Part shown: piece after piece, positions 31,971 through 41,230 of the stretch | Numbering within the stretch: position 1 is the first letter of the stretch | Layout of the letters: each line of letters opens with the position of its first letter | Assembly (NCBI GenBank): GCA_023428915.1 | Contig: JAEYWL010000083.1 | Span: 1 to 41,956, forward strand | DNA: 41,956 nt | From: Verrucomicrobiota bacterium | GTDB lineage: Bacteria; Chlamydiota; Chlamydiia; Chlamydiales; JAEYWL01 | Direction of reading: 5' to 3' | Notes under the pieces: generated by a model | Seen by the model: the letters and a program-made list of their open reading frames with translations, nothing else | The model's database searches: none | What the model was told of the DNA's origin: nothing | Made by a program: the position numbers and the translations under genes

Positions 31971-32557
31971 TTGGCTGGCAGAAAAAAGGGGCTGCTGCTT
32001 CAATAGTAGTTGAGATGCCTCAAGCATTAATGCCGGGACTTGCTAAAGGTGCTAGTATAGCTATAAATGGGGCCTGCCTTACTGTTACTCATTTTGAAGA
32101 AACGTTAGTCGCTTTTGATTTACTTGAGGAAACATTAAACAGGACAAATTTAAAATATTTATCTCCTGGAATTATTGTGAATATAGAGCGTGCTGCAAAA
32201 TTCGGAGATGAAATTGGCGGCCACTTGCTCTCAGGCCATATTATTGCCACAGCAAAAATGGTAAGCTTTCAAAGAGAAAGCCATCAATGTAAAGCGGAAT
32301 TACAAGTAGAGCCGCAATGGGCCAAGTATTTGTTTGCCAAAGGATATGTGGCCTTGGATGGAATCAGTTTGACGATCGTAGATACGCAGCCAAACGGCAT
32401 CTTTTCAGTGCATCTTATTCCGGAAACTATGGCAAGAACCAACATTGGCTTGCAGCAATTACCGGAAGTCAATATCGAGATCGACGCAAACACTCAGGCT
32501 ATCGTCGACACTCTCGAAAGGCTGCAAAGCCAAAGAACCATAAAAGACGTTTCTTAA
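31934..32557 (+). CDS. ribE: Riboflavin synthase, alpha chain
   Basis: Converts two 6,7-dimethyl-8-ribityllumazines to riboflavin. It is 207 residues, built of two similar beta-barrel halves. The N-terminus MFTGIVQGTGKI is diagnostic. The first half has GASIAINGACLTVT and the second has GYVALDGISLTIVD. GDEIGGHLLSGHI is the conserved central block. It is the last gene of the thiamine operon and starts within the TenA frame without its own ribosome site, so it depends on translational coupling. Its linkage to thiamine genes would put it under TPP control. Confidence 0.97.
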   Translation: MFTGIVQGTGKIVGWQKKGAAASIVVEMPQALMPGLAKGASIAINGACLTVTHFEETLVAFDLLEETLNRTNLKYLSPGIIVNIERAAKFGDEIGGHLLSGHIIATAKMVSFQRESHQCKAELQVEPQWAKYLFAKGYVALDGISLTIVDTQPNGIFSVHLIPETMARTNIGLQQLPEVNIEIDANTQAIVDTLERLQSQRTIKDVS

Positions 32558-32664
32558 AGTCCTCTCTTTAATTAATTAAACACAAAGACACTAAGACACA
32601 AAGAGTTAATGTTTTTTTTACCAGAGATCAAATTTTAGACTATTTCTTCTTTTTGCCTTGGTGT
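32558..32664. other. Convergent intergenic region with CACAAAGACAC-type repeat
   Basis: Between the convergent ends of ribE and the last glycosyltransferase lies CACAAAGACACTAAGACACA, near 32580-32600. This degenerate 9-10 base periodic pattern turns up in intergenic DNA of many bacteria. CTCTTT and AAAGAG around it, followed by a run of eight T at about 32612-32619, could end transcripts from the left. Confidence 0.45.
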
Positions 32665-33807
32665 TCAATATAAAATACTTTTTACTGCTTGGAATTGGGA
32701 AAGCATCGCTTTAGCAGTGCTTTCCCAGTTGAAGGTGCTGGCGTAGGCAAGTTGTTTTTCTAATTGTTGCGGTGTGAGAGGCTGAGAAAGGGCGATGGTA
32801 ATCTTGTCTGCGATATCTTCTGGTTCGTGCGGGGTGAAGAGTGCAGCATAGCCAGTGCCAATTTCCTTCATGGAAGAAGTGTTGGAACAGGCAACTTTAG
32901 CGCCGCAAGCTAAAGCTTCAATGATAGGCAATCCAAATCCTTCAAATAGCGATGGAAATACCATCAAGTCGGCTGAGGCATACAAATAAGGCAAGGCTTC
33001 ATTGGGAACAAAATCCAGATAAAGAATATCAGAGGCGAATGGGCTTGCTTGCATGGCGTTCAGGATTTTATCGGCGCCATTCCATTTGGCACCTGCTAAA
33101 ATGAGTTTGTGGGGCGATTTTTGCTGTTGTTTAAATTGAGTAAAGGCTTCTATAAGGGCTAGATGGTTTTTGTTCGGGTATTCTAGCCTGGATATATAGA
33201 CAATAAATGGATCGTAGAATTGGTACTTGCTGCTTATATATTCTTTAGCTTGTGACTTGGGATATAAGTGGTATAGGGAATGATTGATGCCCGGATAAAT
33301 GACTGCGATTTTATTCTCAGGGTAGTCTGTATGATTCACAATGTCTTGTTTTGTAGCGTGGCTGACTGCAGTTAAGCGGTCGCAGTTGTGTATTGCTCTT
33401 TTTAAAAAATGCTGATGATAGATGTTGCGGCTTAGGCCATATTTTTTGGCAAAAATTAAGGGAGCTATATCATGTATGGTTGCCATAATCGGACAGCATT
33501 TAATGAGCGGAATGCGCCGCATTGTAGGTATATACAACAAGTCAAATTGCTCTTTTATGTTGTGCAGTGGAAATACAAAGTGCTGCCAAAGTATGCTTAA
33601 AATAGGATGCTGCTGTATGATCGGGATTTCATTAAATTGAAAATTACCAGGGAGGCTGGGCAGCAGCAGCCTTTCATTTTGCGCGAGGCAGATTTGATAA
33701 TGGTTGCTTTTGTCAAGGTCGCCAAGAGCGTTTAATAACCCCCTGATATAGTTGTAAATGCCCGACTTGCCCTGATCTAAAACTGTGGCTGAAAATGCAA
33801 TCTTCAT
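32665..33807 (-). CDS. GT4-family glycosyltransferase, distal gene
   Basis: A 380-residue GT-B fold transferase. The N-terminal half has MKIAFSATVLDQGKSGIYNYIRGLL, a mannosyltransferase-like start, and TATIHDIAP-like sequence (MATIHDIAPLIF). The C-terminal nucleotide-sugar half holds FIVYISRLEYPNKNH and KLILAGAKWNG, then SADLMVFPSLFEGFGLPIIEALACGAKVACSN, with the EGFGLPIIEA E(X7)E motif of GT4. Likely adds a mannose- or glucose-type sugar to the exported glycan. ATGA overlaps the stop of the preceding gene. It is the last gene of the six-gene polysaccharide locus. Confidence 0.93.
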   Translation of the reverse strand: MKIAFSATVLDQGKSGIYNYIRGLLNALGDLDKSNHYQICLAQNERLLLPSLPGNFQFNEIPIIQQHPILSILWQHFVFPLHNIKEQFDLLYIPTMRRIPLIKCCPIMATIHDIAPLIFAKKYGLSRNIYHQHFLKRAIHNCDRLTAVSHATKQDIVNHTDYPENKIAVIYPGINHSLYHLYPKSQAKEYISSKYQFYDPFIVYISRLEYPNKNHLALIEAFTQFKQQQKSPHKLILAGAKWNGADKILNAMQASPFASDILYLDFVPNEALPYLYASADLMVFPSLFEGFGLPIIEALACGAKVACSNTSSMKEIGTGYAALFTPHEPEDIADKITIALSQPLTPQQLEKQLAYASTFNWESTAKAMLSQFQAVKSILY

Positions 33808-35036
33808 TGGCTTGTTGAAACTTGCTTGTAGATGTCTATTAATTGCTGGCCGACAAAGCCGATAGAATATTTTTTAGCATCTTCAAGTCCTTGTTTTTGC
33901 AATTTTGCACGCAGGTTTTCATCCTCCCAGCCGAGAGTCAGTCGTTCTAACAATTGCTCTTCAGAATTATTCTCAAAAAGTAAAATATTATGCATATCTG
34001 TTGAAAAGCCCGGAATTCCCCCTACTTTGCTGGCTACTACCGGTATGCCAGCTGCCCATGCTTCAATGATGACAATGCCGAAGGGTTCAAGCGAGGAGGC
34101 CAAAACAAATAGATGCGCGGCTTTGAAGGCGCTTATCAATCTGAGATCATCGGGTTTAAACTCAAGGCGGTGAAGAACTGCAGAGACGCCAAGCCGCTCT
34201 GCAGTTAATAAAACCTCTTTGAAATAATCAGGGGCAGATATTGGGCCGATAAAAAGCAAAACGGCGTCAGGGTGGCGTTGCTTAAGTTTTGCAAACGCTT
34301 TCACAAGCAGCACGTGGTTTTTGGAGTAGTCTATCCGTGAAACACATAACAAGATTTTCTTGTTTTGAAATTGTGTGTATGTATCGAGAAAAAACTTCCC
34401 GGAAGTCTTTTCAAAGGCTTCAACATCCACACTATTGGGAACGTAAAAGACCCTATTGCCATAAATATTCCGCAGCGGTTCCAATTCCAAAGGGTTGACA
34501 CAAATAATGCCTTGGGCATCTTGCAGGAGTTGCCTTGAACCGACCAACCAGCCCAGGGCTTTACCCCACTCCCATTTACCTTCTGCAGGCCGCAGCATAT
34601 AGTTTTGCTGCTCGGGAGGCAACTCATATCCTGAGTGCAGCGTAACAACATATGGAATTTTTCGCCACCTGGCCGCTGTTCTAGCAATGCCTCCTAAACG
34701 GTTTCTAGTATGTACATGGATTAAATCAACATCCGGCTCTCGCAATAAAGCAGCAAATAAGGACCACGAGAAAGGATTGGCTCCTTTCAGCTCTAATTCC
34801 ATGCGTTCTTTTTTGCTTAAATTCCATGTCGGAATAAAGTGCGAAAAGCGGCGTACTTTAATAGAATTAATGGTCTCAACTTTAGCTTCGCTGAAAGTAT
34901 TGGTGCAGAAAATTTCCGATTTAATCCCCTGGTTTAATAAGGCGTTGCAAGTTTTGAGTACAGAGGTTTCAATACCTCCCCAGTTTGCTGGAGAAAAACG
35001 ACGGACAACATGTATGATTTTTTTAGGTATGGCCAT
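33804..35036 (-). CDS. GT4-family glycosyltransferase
   Basis: A 410-residue GT-B transferase. The start is taken as ATG 35036; a TTG seven codons upstream would overlap the flippase stop, but neither has a clear ribosome site. RRFSPANWGGIETSV is the usual acceptor-side glycine motif. IHVHTRNRLG and VPNSVDVEAF follow, then LLCVSRIDYSKNHVLLVKAF, LEPFGIVIIEAWAAGIPVVASKVGGIP with the E(X7)E pair. It lacks membrane helices apart from possible surface association. It acts with the neighbouring transferase to build the lipid-linked repeat or chain. Confidence 0.92.
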   Translation of the reverse strand: MAIPKKIIHVVRRFSPANWGGIETSVLKTCNALLNQGIKSEIFCTNTFSEAKVETINSIKVRRFSHFIPTWNLSKKERMELELKGANPFSWSLFAALLREPDVDLIHVHTRNRLGGIARTAARWRKIPYVVTLHSGYELPPEQQNYMLRPAEGKWEWGKALGWLVGSRQLLQDAQGIICVNPLELEPLRNIYGNRVFYVPNSVDVEAFEKTSGKFFLDTYTQFQNKKILLCVSRIDYSKNHVLLVKAFAKLKQRHPDAVLLFIGPISAPDYFKEVLLTAERLGVSAVLHRLEFKPDDLRLISAFKAAHLFVLASSLEPFGIVIIEAWAAGIPVVASKVGGIPGFSTDMHNILLFENNSEEQLLERLTLGWEDENLRAKLQKQGLEDAKKYSIGFVGQQLIDIYKQVSTSQ

Positions 35037-35053
35037 ATCTATCAGGATTGCGG

Positions 35054-36580
35054 TCAAGTAGTAAAAAAGTGAATAAGCTTGTTAAAACTGTCGATGCCCA
35101 CAGTTTGGAACTTTTCCATATCGGCAGGCTTAATAATGCGAAATTGCTTTAAGCAAAGAGTAAATAAGGCAAAATAGAGAAGCAATACCGGCACTATCAT
35201 TAAAATGTGTTGTAAGGGATTAAAGAGTTTAAGTACAACGCCTAATAGTAAGGCAGGAAATAAAATTTTTAACAAAAAATGTAAAGGAAAGTAAATGCCG
35301 CCTAAAAGTTTACTGATAGCCCAGAGTTTAAAAGGCAGGGTGGAAAGAAAAACCAAGGAAACAGCTGTCACGGCACCCCATAAGCCATATTTAGGAATAA
35401 GAAGATAATCCAATGGCAGTGTCAGTGCAACAGGCAGTAAATCGAGCCAAAGAGTTTGGAAGTTTTTTTCTTTTGCCGTAAGACCTATTGATAAGGGCAC
35501 CCAAACTAAATTTAACACTTTGAAAACACTAAAAAAGGCTGCTAAATAGCCTGCTTGAAGCATTTCTTTTCCGTAAATTAGAACTATAAGGTCTTTGCTA
35601 AAAAAAAGCCCAAAACAAGCTATGGGCACGCATAGCAAAATAAGCATCTGATACAGGCCTGAGATAAGGAATGGCAAACTTTTGGGATTTTTAACATAGG
35701 CCTCAGCGGATGCAGAGGTAAGTAATGTATGCAGCGTCAAAGGCAGCATGCTAATCATCATTTGCGGAATGTAACTGCCCAAAGCATAGTAGCCGGCTGC
35801 AGCAGCACCTGCAAAATAGCCTAAAAAAAAGATTTCGCTATATTGCTCGATCAGCCTATTCATGATGCTACGCGTCATTAGCGGCAAGGAAAATTGATAA
35901 AACCGTCCCCTTTTAATTGTAGTTTCATTCTGCCTGCCCGGCTTTCCCATTAGAAAACTTACCAGAAAATACAATGTTGCCAAGGAAGAAAGCCAAATGG
36001 AGCCGCCATAAACAATTACAATGCGCTCGATGGAGGCAGTATGTGCTGCAGAAAATGGCGCAAGAAACAGCAAAAAAAATGCCGCCTGCAGGATCGACAT
36101 AACTGCCAACAGCTTTGATTTAAAAAAGGCTGTGCAGACATTATTTAAGTACTCTTTTAATAAGAAGGCCGACAGTAAAAAAAGGATATAAACTGCATAA
36201 TGCTGCATGGGTATATGGAGAAACTGGCTGAAATACTGCCCGCTTGCGTATAAAGCCGTGCCGCATAGAATAACCATTGCAGTTTGAATGAGGGCTGCTT
36301 CGGCTAAAAGTTTTTTTACTGAACCAAAGCTATTTAGCGTAGTGAGTTCAGGTATGTAGCGTAAAAGTGCAAAGTTAATACCTAAGCCGCATATCACAAT
36401 TAAATACTCTGCAAGGCTGGTCAATAATGTATAGCTTCCGAAATCGGCAGGGCTTAAGTTTCTCACTATCAATATGGAAATGAGAAAATAGAGAATAAAA
36501 GTAGCAAGTTTACCGATTAAAAGCCATGGGACGGCATGCAGGGCTTCTTTTGAAAAAAAGTGATTATCTGTTGTACTCAC
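35054..36580 (-). CDS. Polysaccharide flippase, Wzx/MATE-like
   Basis: A 508-residue integral membrane protein with 12-14 predicted helices, of the MOP superfamily (polysaccharide transport proteins of RfbX/Wzx type). The N-terminus reads VPWLLIGKLATFILYFLISI and VRNLSPADFGSYTLL, typical of Wzx. It would flip lipid-linked sugar units to the periplasm. The start is GTG 36580, with AAGGGAAA just upstream. No Wzy polymerase or WaaL-like ligase was found in the window, so the polymerase is either elsewhere or not needed. It lies between the outer-membrane exporter genes and the glycosyltransferases. Confidence 0.92.
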   Translation of the reverse strand: MSTTDNHFFSKEALHAVPWLLIGKLATFILYFLISILIVRNLSPADFGSYTLLTSLAEYLIVICGLGINFALLRYIPELTTLNSFGSVKKLLAEAALIQTAMVILCGTALYASGQYFSQFLHIPMQHYAVYILFLLSAFLLKEYLNNVCTAFFKSKLLAVMSILQAAFFLLFLAPFSAAHTASIERIVIVYGGSIWLSSLATLYFLVSFLMGKPGRQNETTIKRGRFYQFSLPLMTRSIMNRLIEQYSEIFFLGYFAGAAAAGYYALGSYIPQMMISMLPLTLHTLLTSASAEAYVKNPKSLPFLISGLYQMLILLCVPIACFGLFFSKDLIVLIYGKEMLQAGYLAAFFSVFKVLNLVWVPLSIGLTAKEKNFQTLWLDLLPVALTLPLDYLLIPKYGLWGAVTAVSLVFLSTLPFKLWAISKLLGGIYFPLHFLLKILFPALLLGVVLKLFNPLQHILMIVPVLLLYFALFTLCLKQFRIIKPADMEKFQTVGIDSFNKLIHFFTT

Positions 36581-36589
36581 AAATTTCCC

Positions 36590-37777
36590 TTAAAAGCCAC
36601 CTGTTCCACCCCCTCCTCCGCCGCCGCTTGAAGCTTGTCCAGGGTTTACGAAATTATTATTATTGAAGCCTGCAGCTTCAGGCACCAAATTGATAAAGAG
36701 GTTTTGACCTGCTTGCAAAGCAACAGCTCCAACAAAAGTACGGATGGCAGCGCGGATTACATCTTTAAGCGAGGTAAAGCGCATTGGCGGCAAATAGACA
36801 ATATCGCCTGGCATAAGCTCAAAGTCAGGTTGACACCCTTTTTGTATTAAGTTCATGTCCACAGAGATGCAAACTGGACAAGTAAGCGAACCGCGAATAA
36901 TGACACACCTGGAACTGGCTTCACGGCGAGTGCCTCTGGCCCAGGCAGTGACTTCCATCAAAGTGGCCCGGCGCAAAAATGAAAAGACAAAAGGCCTAAA
37001 AAATTCGCCCAATACGTAGACATCGTAAGTATTAATCGAGGGGATATAGATGTAATCATTCGGCTCTAATTCAACGTTTTGGGAAGTATCTCCATGGCGA
37101 ATGAGTTTTTCAAAGTCAACAGGTATATATTCTCCGTTGCGGGCTAAAAAAGCTTTGGTTAATTCAGCATAGTCCACGAATTCAAAGCGATAGGGGCGAA
37201 TAGGAAACCCTCCAGCAGCCGCTAACGCATCGATAACAGTGATGCGGCCATTAAGGGGCTTAGTGCCTGGTTGGTTAACCTCTCCCATAATTGTGTAGTT
37301 ATGACCGTGGAAAGACTTGCCGCTCAGCGCTATCAAAGCATGAGGATAATAGTCCCTCACCCTTTTTTGAATTTCCGCATGAACATCATCAATTGTGCGT
37401 CCTAATGCGTAAATTTGGCCGGTATACAGATAGGTAAGATGCCCTGATGGGTCTACAATCACTTCCCTAGTAGTGTTTGTTTCTTCTGTGCCATATATAA
37501 TTATTATTAGCCGATCGCCGATATGCAGCTTGTAGGGTTCTTTCTCTTTTAAATGTTGCCCCTGCGCTTTTTTTATTTCTGGAATGCTTGCGGCGCATTG
37601 GCAAAAATTTTCTGGCAGGTCAAATTGCACAGGAGCATTCGGATTAGGGGTGATTCGTATAAAGTCTTCTACAGGGCTTTTTAGTTGTGCTTGCAGAAAC
37701 GCACAGCAGCCAATGCAAATTAGAAAAAAACATCTTAAGTAATAATTATGGGGCAGGGAACCACTTGAAATCGGCAT
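36590..37777 (-). CDS. Wza-like polysaccharide export protein, second paralog
   Basis: A 395-residue exported protein. ATG 37777 is chosen because AGGTGG lies five bases upstream; an in-frame GTG at 37786 has none. After a signal segment (to about residue 35), YKLHIGDRLIIIIYG opens the polysaccharide export domain (about 85-165). Two SLBB-type parts follow: YTIMGEVNQPGTKPL and VYVLGEFFRPFVFSF. GDIVYLPPMRF precedes a C-terminal helix that would form the outer-membrane pore. The very end is Gly-rich, with a run of eight Gly. No lipobox is obvious. It overlaps the upstream wza-like gene. Confidence 0.93.
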   Translation of the reverse strand: MPISSGSLPHNYYLRCFFLICIGCCAFLQAQLKSPVEDFIRITPNPNAPVQFDLPENFCQCAASIPEIKKAQGQHLKEKEPYKLHIGDRLIIIIYGTEETNTTREVIVDPSGHLTYLYTGQIYALGRTIDDVHAEIQKRVRDYYPHALIALSGKSFHGHNYTIMGEVNQPGTKPLNGRITVIDALAAAGGFPIRPYRFEFVDYAELTKAFLARNGEYIPVDFEKLIRHGDTSQNVELEPNDYIYIPSINTYDVYVLGEFFRPFVFSFLRRATLMEVTAWARGTRREASSRCVIIRGSLTCPVCISVDMNLIQKGCQPDFELMPGDIVYLPPMRFTSLKDVIRAAIRTFVGAVALQAGQNLFINLVPEAAGFNNNNFVNPGQASSGGGGGGGTGGF

Positions 37778-39059
37778 AAAATCCACCTGCTATATTTGTA
37801 AAAGAAGTCAGGAAGGTGTTAATGGCTAATGCGACTAACTCCCTGCCAAAACGAAATTCCTTATTGCACACGTATACAATGTCGCCTGGTTCGAGGTAAA
37901 AATTGTTGGCTTTTCCTTCTACGATCCAACGAAGATTTACAAGAAAGGCTTCAGGACAGCTTAAATCCCCTCTAATGACAACAACTCGTTCCCAATTGGC
38001 ACCATAGGGGCCGCCAATCAACCAGCCCCCGACTTGAGCTAAGGCGCTCATAAGGGTGAGGTTGCTCCGGGCCTGTATTGCAGAAGGGAAAGAGACGGCT
38101 CCGATTACAAATACATCGCGCTTAAGGTTCGGTGCAATGTAGATGTAATCGCCAGGCTTAATGATAATATCCTGGGTATTGTCTCCGGTGAAAATTAACT
38201 TGGCAAAATCTACCGGTAAAATTTCACCGTTTCTGACAATAAAAGATTCTTTCAAGTTTGCGAGGGAATCGGGAACTCCGCTATAGCCGGCGCGTCCGGC
38301 GCCGGCATAACCCTGTCCATATAAGCTTAAGTTATTGGCATATCCGTTAGATGGGTCTAATAAGCCGGGATCTGTTAATATTCCCCCTGCTATGCCCAGA
38401 GCTTGCCTCAAAGTAATGTTTTTGTCCAACGGGTAAAGTCCAGGCAGCTTTACCCGGCCGAGAACTGCAAAAGTCATGTTGGACATATGCTCTGGAATTA
38501 AGGTAATGTTAGGAGAGAGGAAAACATCTGTCATATTTTCCTCTAAATTTTTTTGCACTGCATCCAGTGTCAGCCCTTCAGCTTGAATCCCTTTTGAAAG
38601 GTAGTAATAAAGGCGTCCGTCTGGGGCAACCGTAACATCGTGTTGAATGGACTCAAGTTCACCAGTTACGGCAGCTTGCATAGAGTCGCCTACTGCTAGG
38701 CGGTACTCTTTTACCATAGGTGTGAACATGTTTTCTTTAAATGCTGGATGCGTAGTGTCTTGCGGCGGTTCTTCTTCTTGTATGTCCTCTTCGGGAATGA
38801 AGTCCAAAATCATACGCTCTTCCCACATAAACACCGGAGGTTTTCTGCCATCGCAGCCATCGCAGGCTTCTTCTATGGTAAAAACAACATCGCCGTTGTC
38901 ATGATCCGGGTCGCTGTGGGCGGCCTCTTTGAGGACTTGCTCCGGTTCGCCAATTTCATACCAGACTTTAGTGCACCCGGCAGCGAACAGTGTGCAGCTA
39001 ATGGCCAAGAAAATGATACGTAAACTGGGGGCGGGCAAGTTGCGCACTGAAAAGGTCAC
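37746..39059 (-). CDS. Wza-like polysaccharide export lipoprotein, first paralog
   Basis: A 437-residue protein. The signal segment ends in LFAAGC, a good lipobox, as in Wza. An acidic linker (about 50-115, including a CDGCDG pair) follows. YRLAVGDSMQAAVTGE and GRLYYYLSKGI form the export domain, and TFAVLGRVKLPGLYPLDKNITLRQALGIAGG is the first SLBB. VFVIGAVSFPSAIQARSNLTLMSALAQVGGW is the second. GDIVYVCNKEFRFGRELVALAIN leads to a C-terminal amphipathic helix. Start GTG 39059 overlaps the wzc-like stop as GTGA. It probably forms an octamer-type channel, alone or with its neighbour. Confidence 0.94.
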   Translation of the reverse strand: MTFSVRNLPAPSLRIIFLAISCTLFAAGCTKVWYEIGEPEQVLKEAAHSDPDHDNGDVVFTIEEACDGCDGRKPPVFMWEERMILDFIPEEDIQEEEPPQDTTHPAFKENMFTPMVKEYRLAVGDSMQAAVTGELESIQHDVTVAPDGRLYYYLSKGIQAEGLTLDAVQKNLEENMTDVFLSPNITLIPEHMSNMTFAVLGRVKLPGLYPLDKNITLRQALGIAGGILTDPGLLDPSNGYANNLSLYGQGYAGAGRAGYSGVPDSLANLKESFIVRNGEILPVDFAKLIFTGDNTQDIIIKPGDYIYIAPNLKRDVFVIGAVSFPSAIQARSNLTLMSALAQVGGWLIGGPYGANWERVVVIRGDLSCPEAFLVNLRWIVEGKANNFYLEPGDIVYVCNKEFRFGRELVALAINTFLTSFTNIAGGFYADFKWFPAP

Positions 39060-41230
39060 GAGGGAGTATCCTTGCTGTTTTTTTTATAGCGGTGATTCCA
39101 TTGCTGCTGTTCTTTTGTGCGCATGCTTTTAGATTGGGGAAGATATTGCCTGGGAATATTATTAAGGACGATTCCTTTTAACTTGGCATGAAAAACTTCC
39201 AGCTCTTTGAGCGAAAGAAAAACCGAATCCCTATCCGTCTTGGAGGCATTTACTACCTGTATGGTGGCATCGCACATAGCGGCGATATTGCTGGAATAAT
39301 GCTCATCTTGAAAACTAGGCAAATCGACAATAATCATTTCCCAATTTTTCTTTAAGGTATCCCAAAGATGCATCATGGCCGAGTTTTTAATTAACTCTTT
39401 TAAATCCGGGTCATACCCGGTTTTCATTAAATCCGGATTTCCATGTAAAATTATATCGTTGATAGGCGCCTGGCCTCTTAAATACTTGTCGAGTGTAACG
39501 GGGGTCTCTTCATCGTATGCTATCCAAAAGTTCTTGCTGTAATCGAATTCGATAAATAAAGTGCTTTTTCCCACTCTATGGAAGTACTTTGCTAAGTAAA
39601 AGGCAATTAAACTGCGTCCTTCCTTGTGCTTGGCGCTAGTAACGGCAAGTGATTTATATCCCCCTTGGACTGCTAACTTGTCGACGATTTGACGGATATA
39701 GGGAAGGGTTTTTTCTTCGGCATTTTTTCTAGTGAGTATTTCAAAATGAGGGATTGAAGCCAGGCATGGCACGCGTAGTGCCGTTTCCACTTGTTTGGAA
39801 GTGCGGAAACGGGGGTCGAAGAATTCCAGAAATAGTGCTGTAACCAAGCCGAGCAATGAACCAAAGATAAGGCCGATGACGGGTAATAATTTAGAAAATG
39901 CACTTGAGCTATGTGAAAAGGCTTTGTTCGCAGCTTCATAGGACTCAACGTCGCTTTTTCCTAAATTCAAGGTGATTTCTATGGCATTGATCAGTTGCTG
40001 GGTGTTTAGTATCTGGTTTTGCAAATTGTTATAATCTGTGACCAAATTGCTGAATTCAAGCTGGTTATCGGTTAAGGTTGTGGCTTGATTCTCCAAGGTG
40101 ATAAGCAGTACTTTTAATTCATCGCGCAGTTTTTCAGCCGCTTTTAACTTAGCTAGCATAGTGGCTAAATCGATATTTACTTTTTCTTTAGTGGGGTTTG
40201 GCTGTGTGCTGCTTTTTTCTTCAGTTTCATTTTTGGCTGCTGCCAGCTTATTGCGAGCATCTTGTAATTGAATCTCCAGGGCTTTTATTTTGGGGTTGGC
40301 CGGTGCATACTTAGTTCTTGCATCTGTCAAAGCTGATTCAATTTGATACACTTGCGCTTGGAGTGTGGTATCCTGCATTGGAGCAAGGGGAATGGTGTCC
40401 GGAATCTTATCGAATTCCTTTTTCATATTGTCGTACTCAACTTGCATTGTAGCGACATTTAAATTAGCATCTTGCAGCTTTACCCGTGTGCCCAGCAAGT
40501 TTTGTAAAAGAGAGGAGCTTCCGATATCCATGCCATAAAAGCCATGCTGCTGGCGGAAGACGGCGACTTTCCTGGATTCTTCTGCAAATTGTTTCTGTAT
40601 ATCAGTTAAGTGTGTTTTAAAATACGTTAAAGCGGCTTGCCATTGTTTTGTTAAGTAATCCCTGCTGCTTTTGACGACAACGCTGGCCAAGGTATTGGCA
40701 ATAGTGATGGCTTGCTCAGGATGGTTATCTGTCACTGCTATAGGGATTAAGTTTGAATTTTTTCCGGGAGGCATCACCGAAATTTTTTGTTCCAATTCCT
40801 CAATGCCATATGGAAGAGAAAGTATAGAAATTACCGCTTTAAGATGTATTGGCAAGGTTACCATTTCCGTAGCTGAAGCCAGCGTAAGGTGGTTCATTTG
40901 AAAGTTCTGCTCAAGATTTTTGTTTTGCTCTACAGGTTGGTAGATAAGAATGGAGGTTGCAGTATAAGTTCCAGCGAGTGATAAATAGAAAGCCCAACCG
41001 GCAACAGCGCCAGCTAATGCCATGAGTATAATTAAAATATAGTGCCTGGAGATTCCCCTTAAAATTTTAGCGAAATCAAACTCTTCAGGCGCCTCCTGCT
41101 CATCGTCATAGATCAGGGAGGAGCCATGAGATTTTTCATCCCGGCTTTTTCCCTTTTTTAAGGGTAATGGGGATTCTTTCACAGATGGGTCAAATGATTC
41201 TTCTGATTTAGGCAGTTTCTTGGTTGCCAT
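39056..41230 (-). CDS. Wzc-like polysaccharide copolymerase with degenerate kinase domain
   Basis: A 724-residue inner-membrane protein. The first membrane helix is at about 68-92 and the Wzz domain follows. A long coiled-coil periplasmic part extends to about 440, and the second helix is near 445-470 (LPVIGLIFGSLLGLVTALFLEFF). The C-terminal part (about 500-705) has the layout of a BY-kinase: SLAVTSAKHKEGRSLIAFYLA, then LFIEFDYSK and MIIVDLPS (Asp636). The P-loop reads EGRS at 537-540, with Arg where Lys is normally required, so ATP hydrolysis is doubtful. The Tyr cluster of the tail is lacking. Head of the locus. Confidence 0.94.
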   Translation of the reverse strand: MATKKLPKSEESFDPSVKESPLPLKKGKSRDEKSHGSSLIYDDEQEAPEEFDFAKILRGISRHYILIILMALAGAVAGWAFYLSLAGTYTATSILIYQPVEQNKNLEQNFQMNHLTLASATEMVTLPIHLKAVISILSLPYGIEELEQKISVMPPGKNSNLIPIAVTDNHPEQAITIANTLASVVVKSSRDYLTKQWQAALTYFKTHLTDIQKQFAEESRKVAVFRQQHGFYGMDIGSSSLLQNLLGTRVKLQDANLNVATMQVEYDNMKKEFDKIPDTIPLAPMQDTTLQAQVYQIESALTDARTKYAPANPKIKALEIQLQDARNKLAAAKNETEEKSSTQPNPTKEKVNIDLATMLAKLKAAEKLRDELKVLLITLENQATTLTDNQLEFSNLVTDYNNLQNQILNTQQLINAIEITLNLGKSDVESYEAANKAFSHSSSAFSKLLPVIGLIFGSLLGLVTALFLEFFDPRFRTSKQVETALRVPCLASIPHFEILTRKNAEEKTLPYIRQIVDKLAVQGGYKSLAVTSAKHKEGRSLIAFYLAKYFHRVGKSTLFIEFDYSKNFWIAYDEETPVTLDKYLRGQAPINDIILHGNPDLMKTGYDPDLKELIKNSAMMHLWDTLKKNWEMIIVDLPSFQDEHYSSNIAAMCDATIQVVNASKTDRDSVFLSLKELEVFHAKLKGIVLNNIPRQYLPQSKSMRTKEQQQWNHRYKKNSKDTPS

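Noticed and set aside
34687..35061. 124-codon plus-strand frame opposite the glycosyltransferase
   Set aside because: It is antisense to a well-supported GT4 gene and has no recognisable motif.
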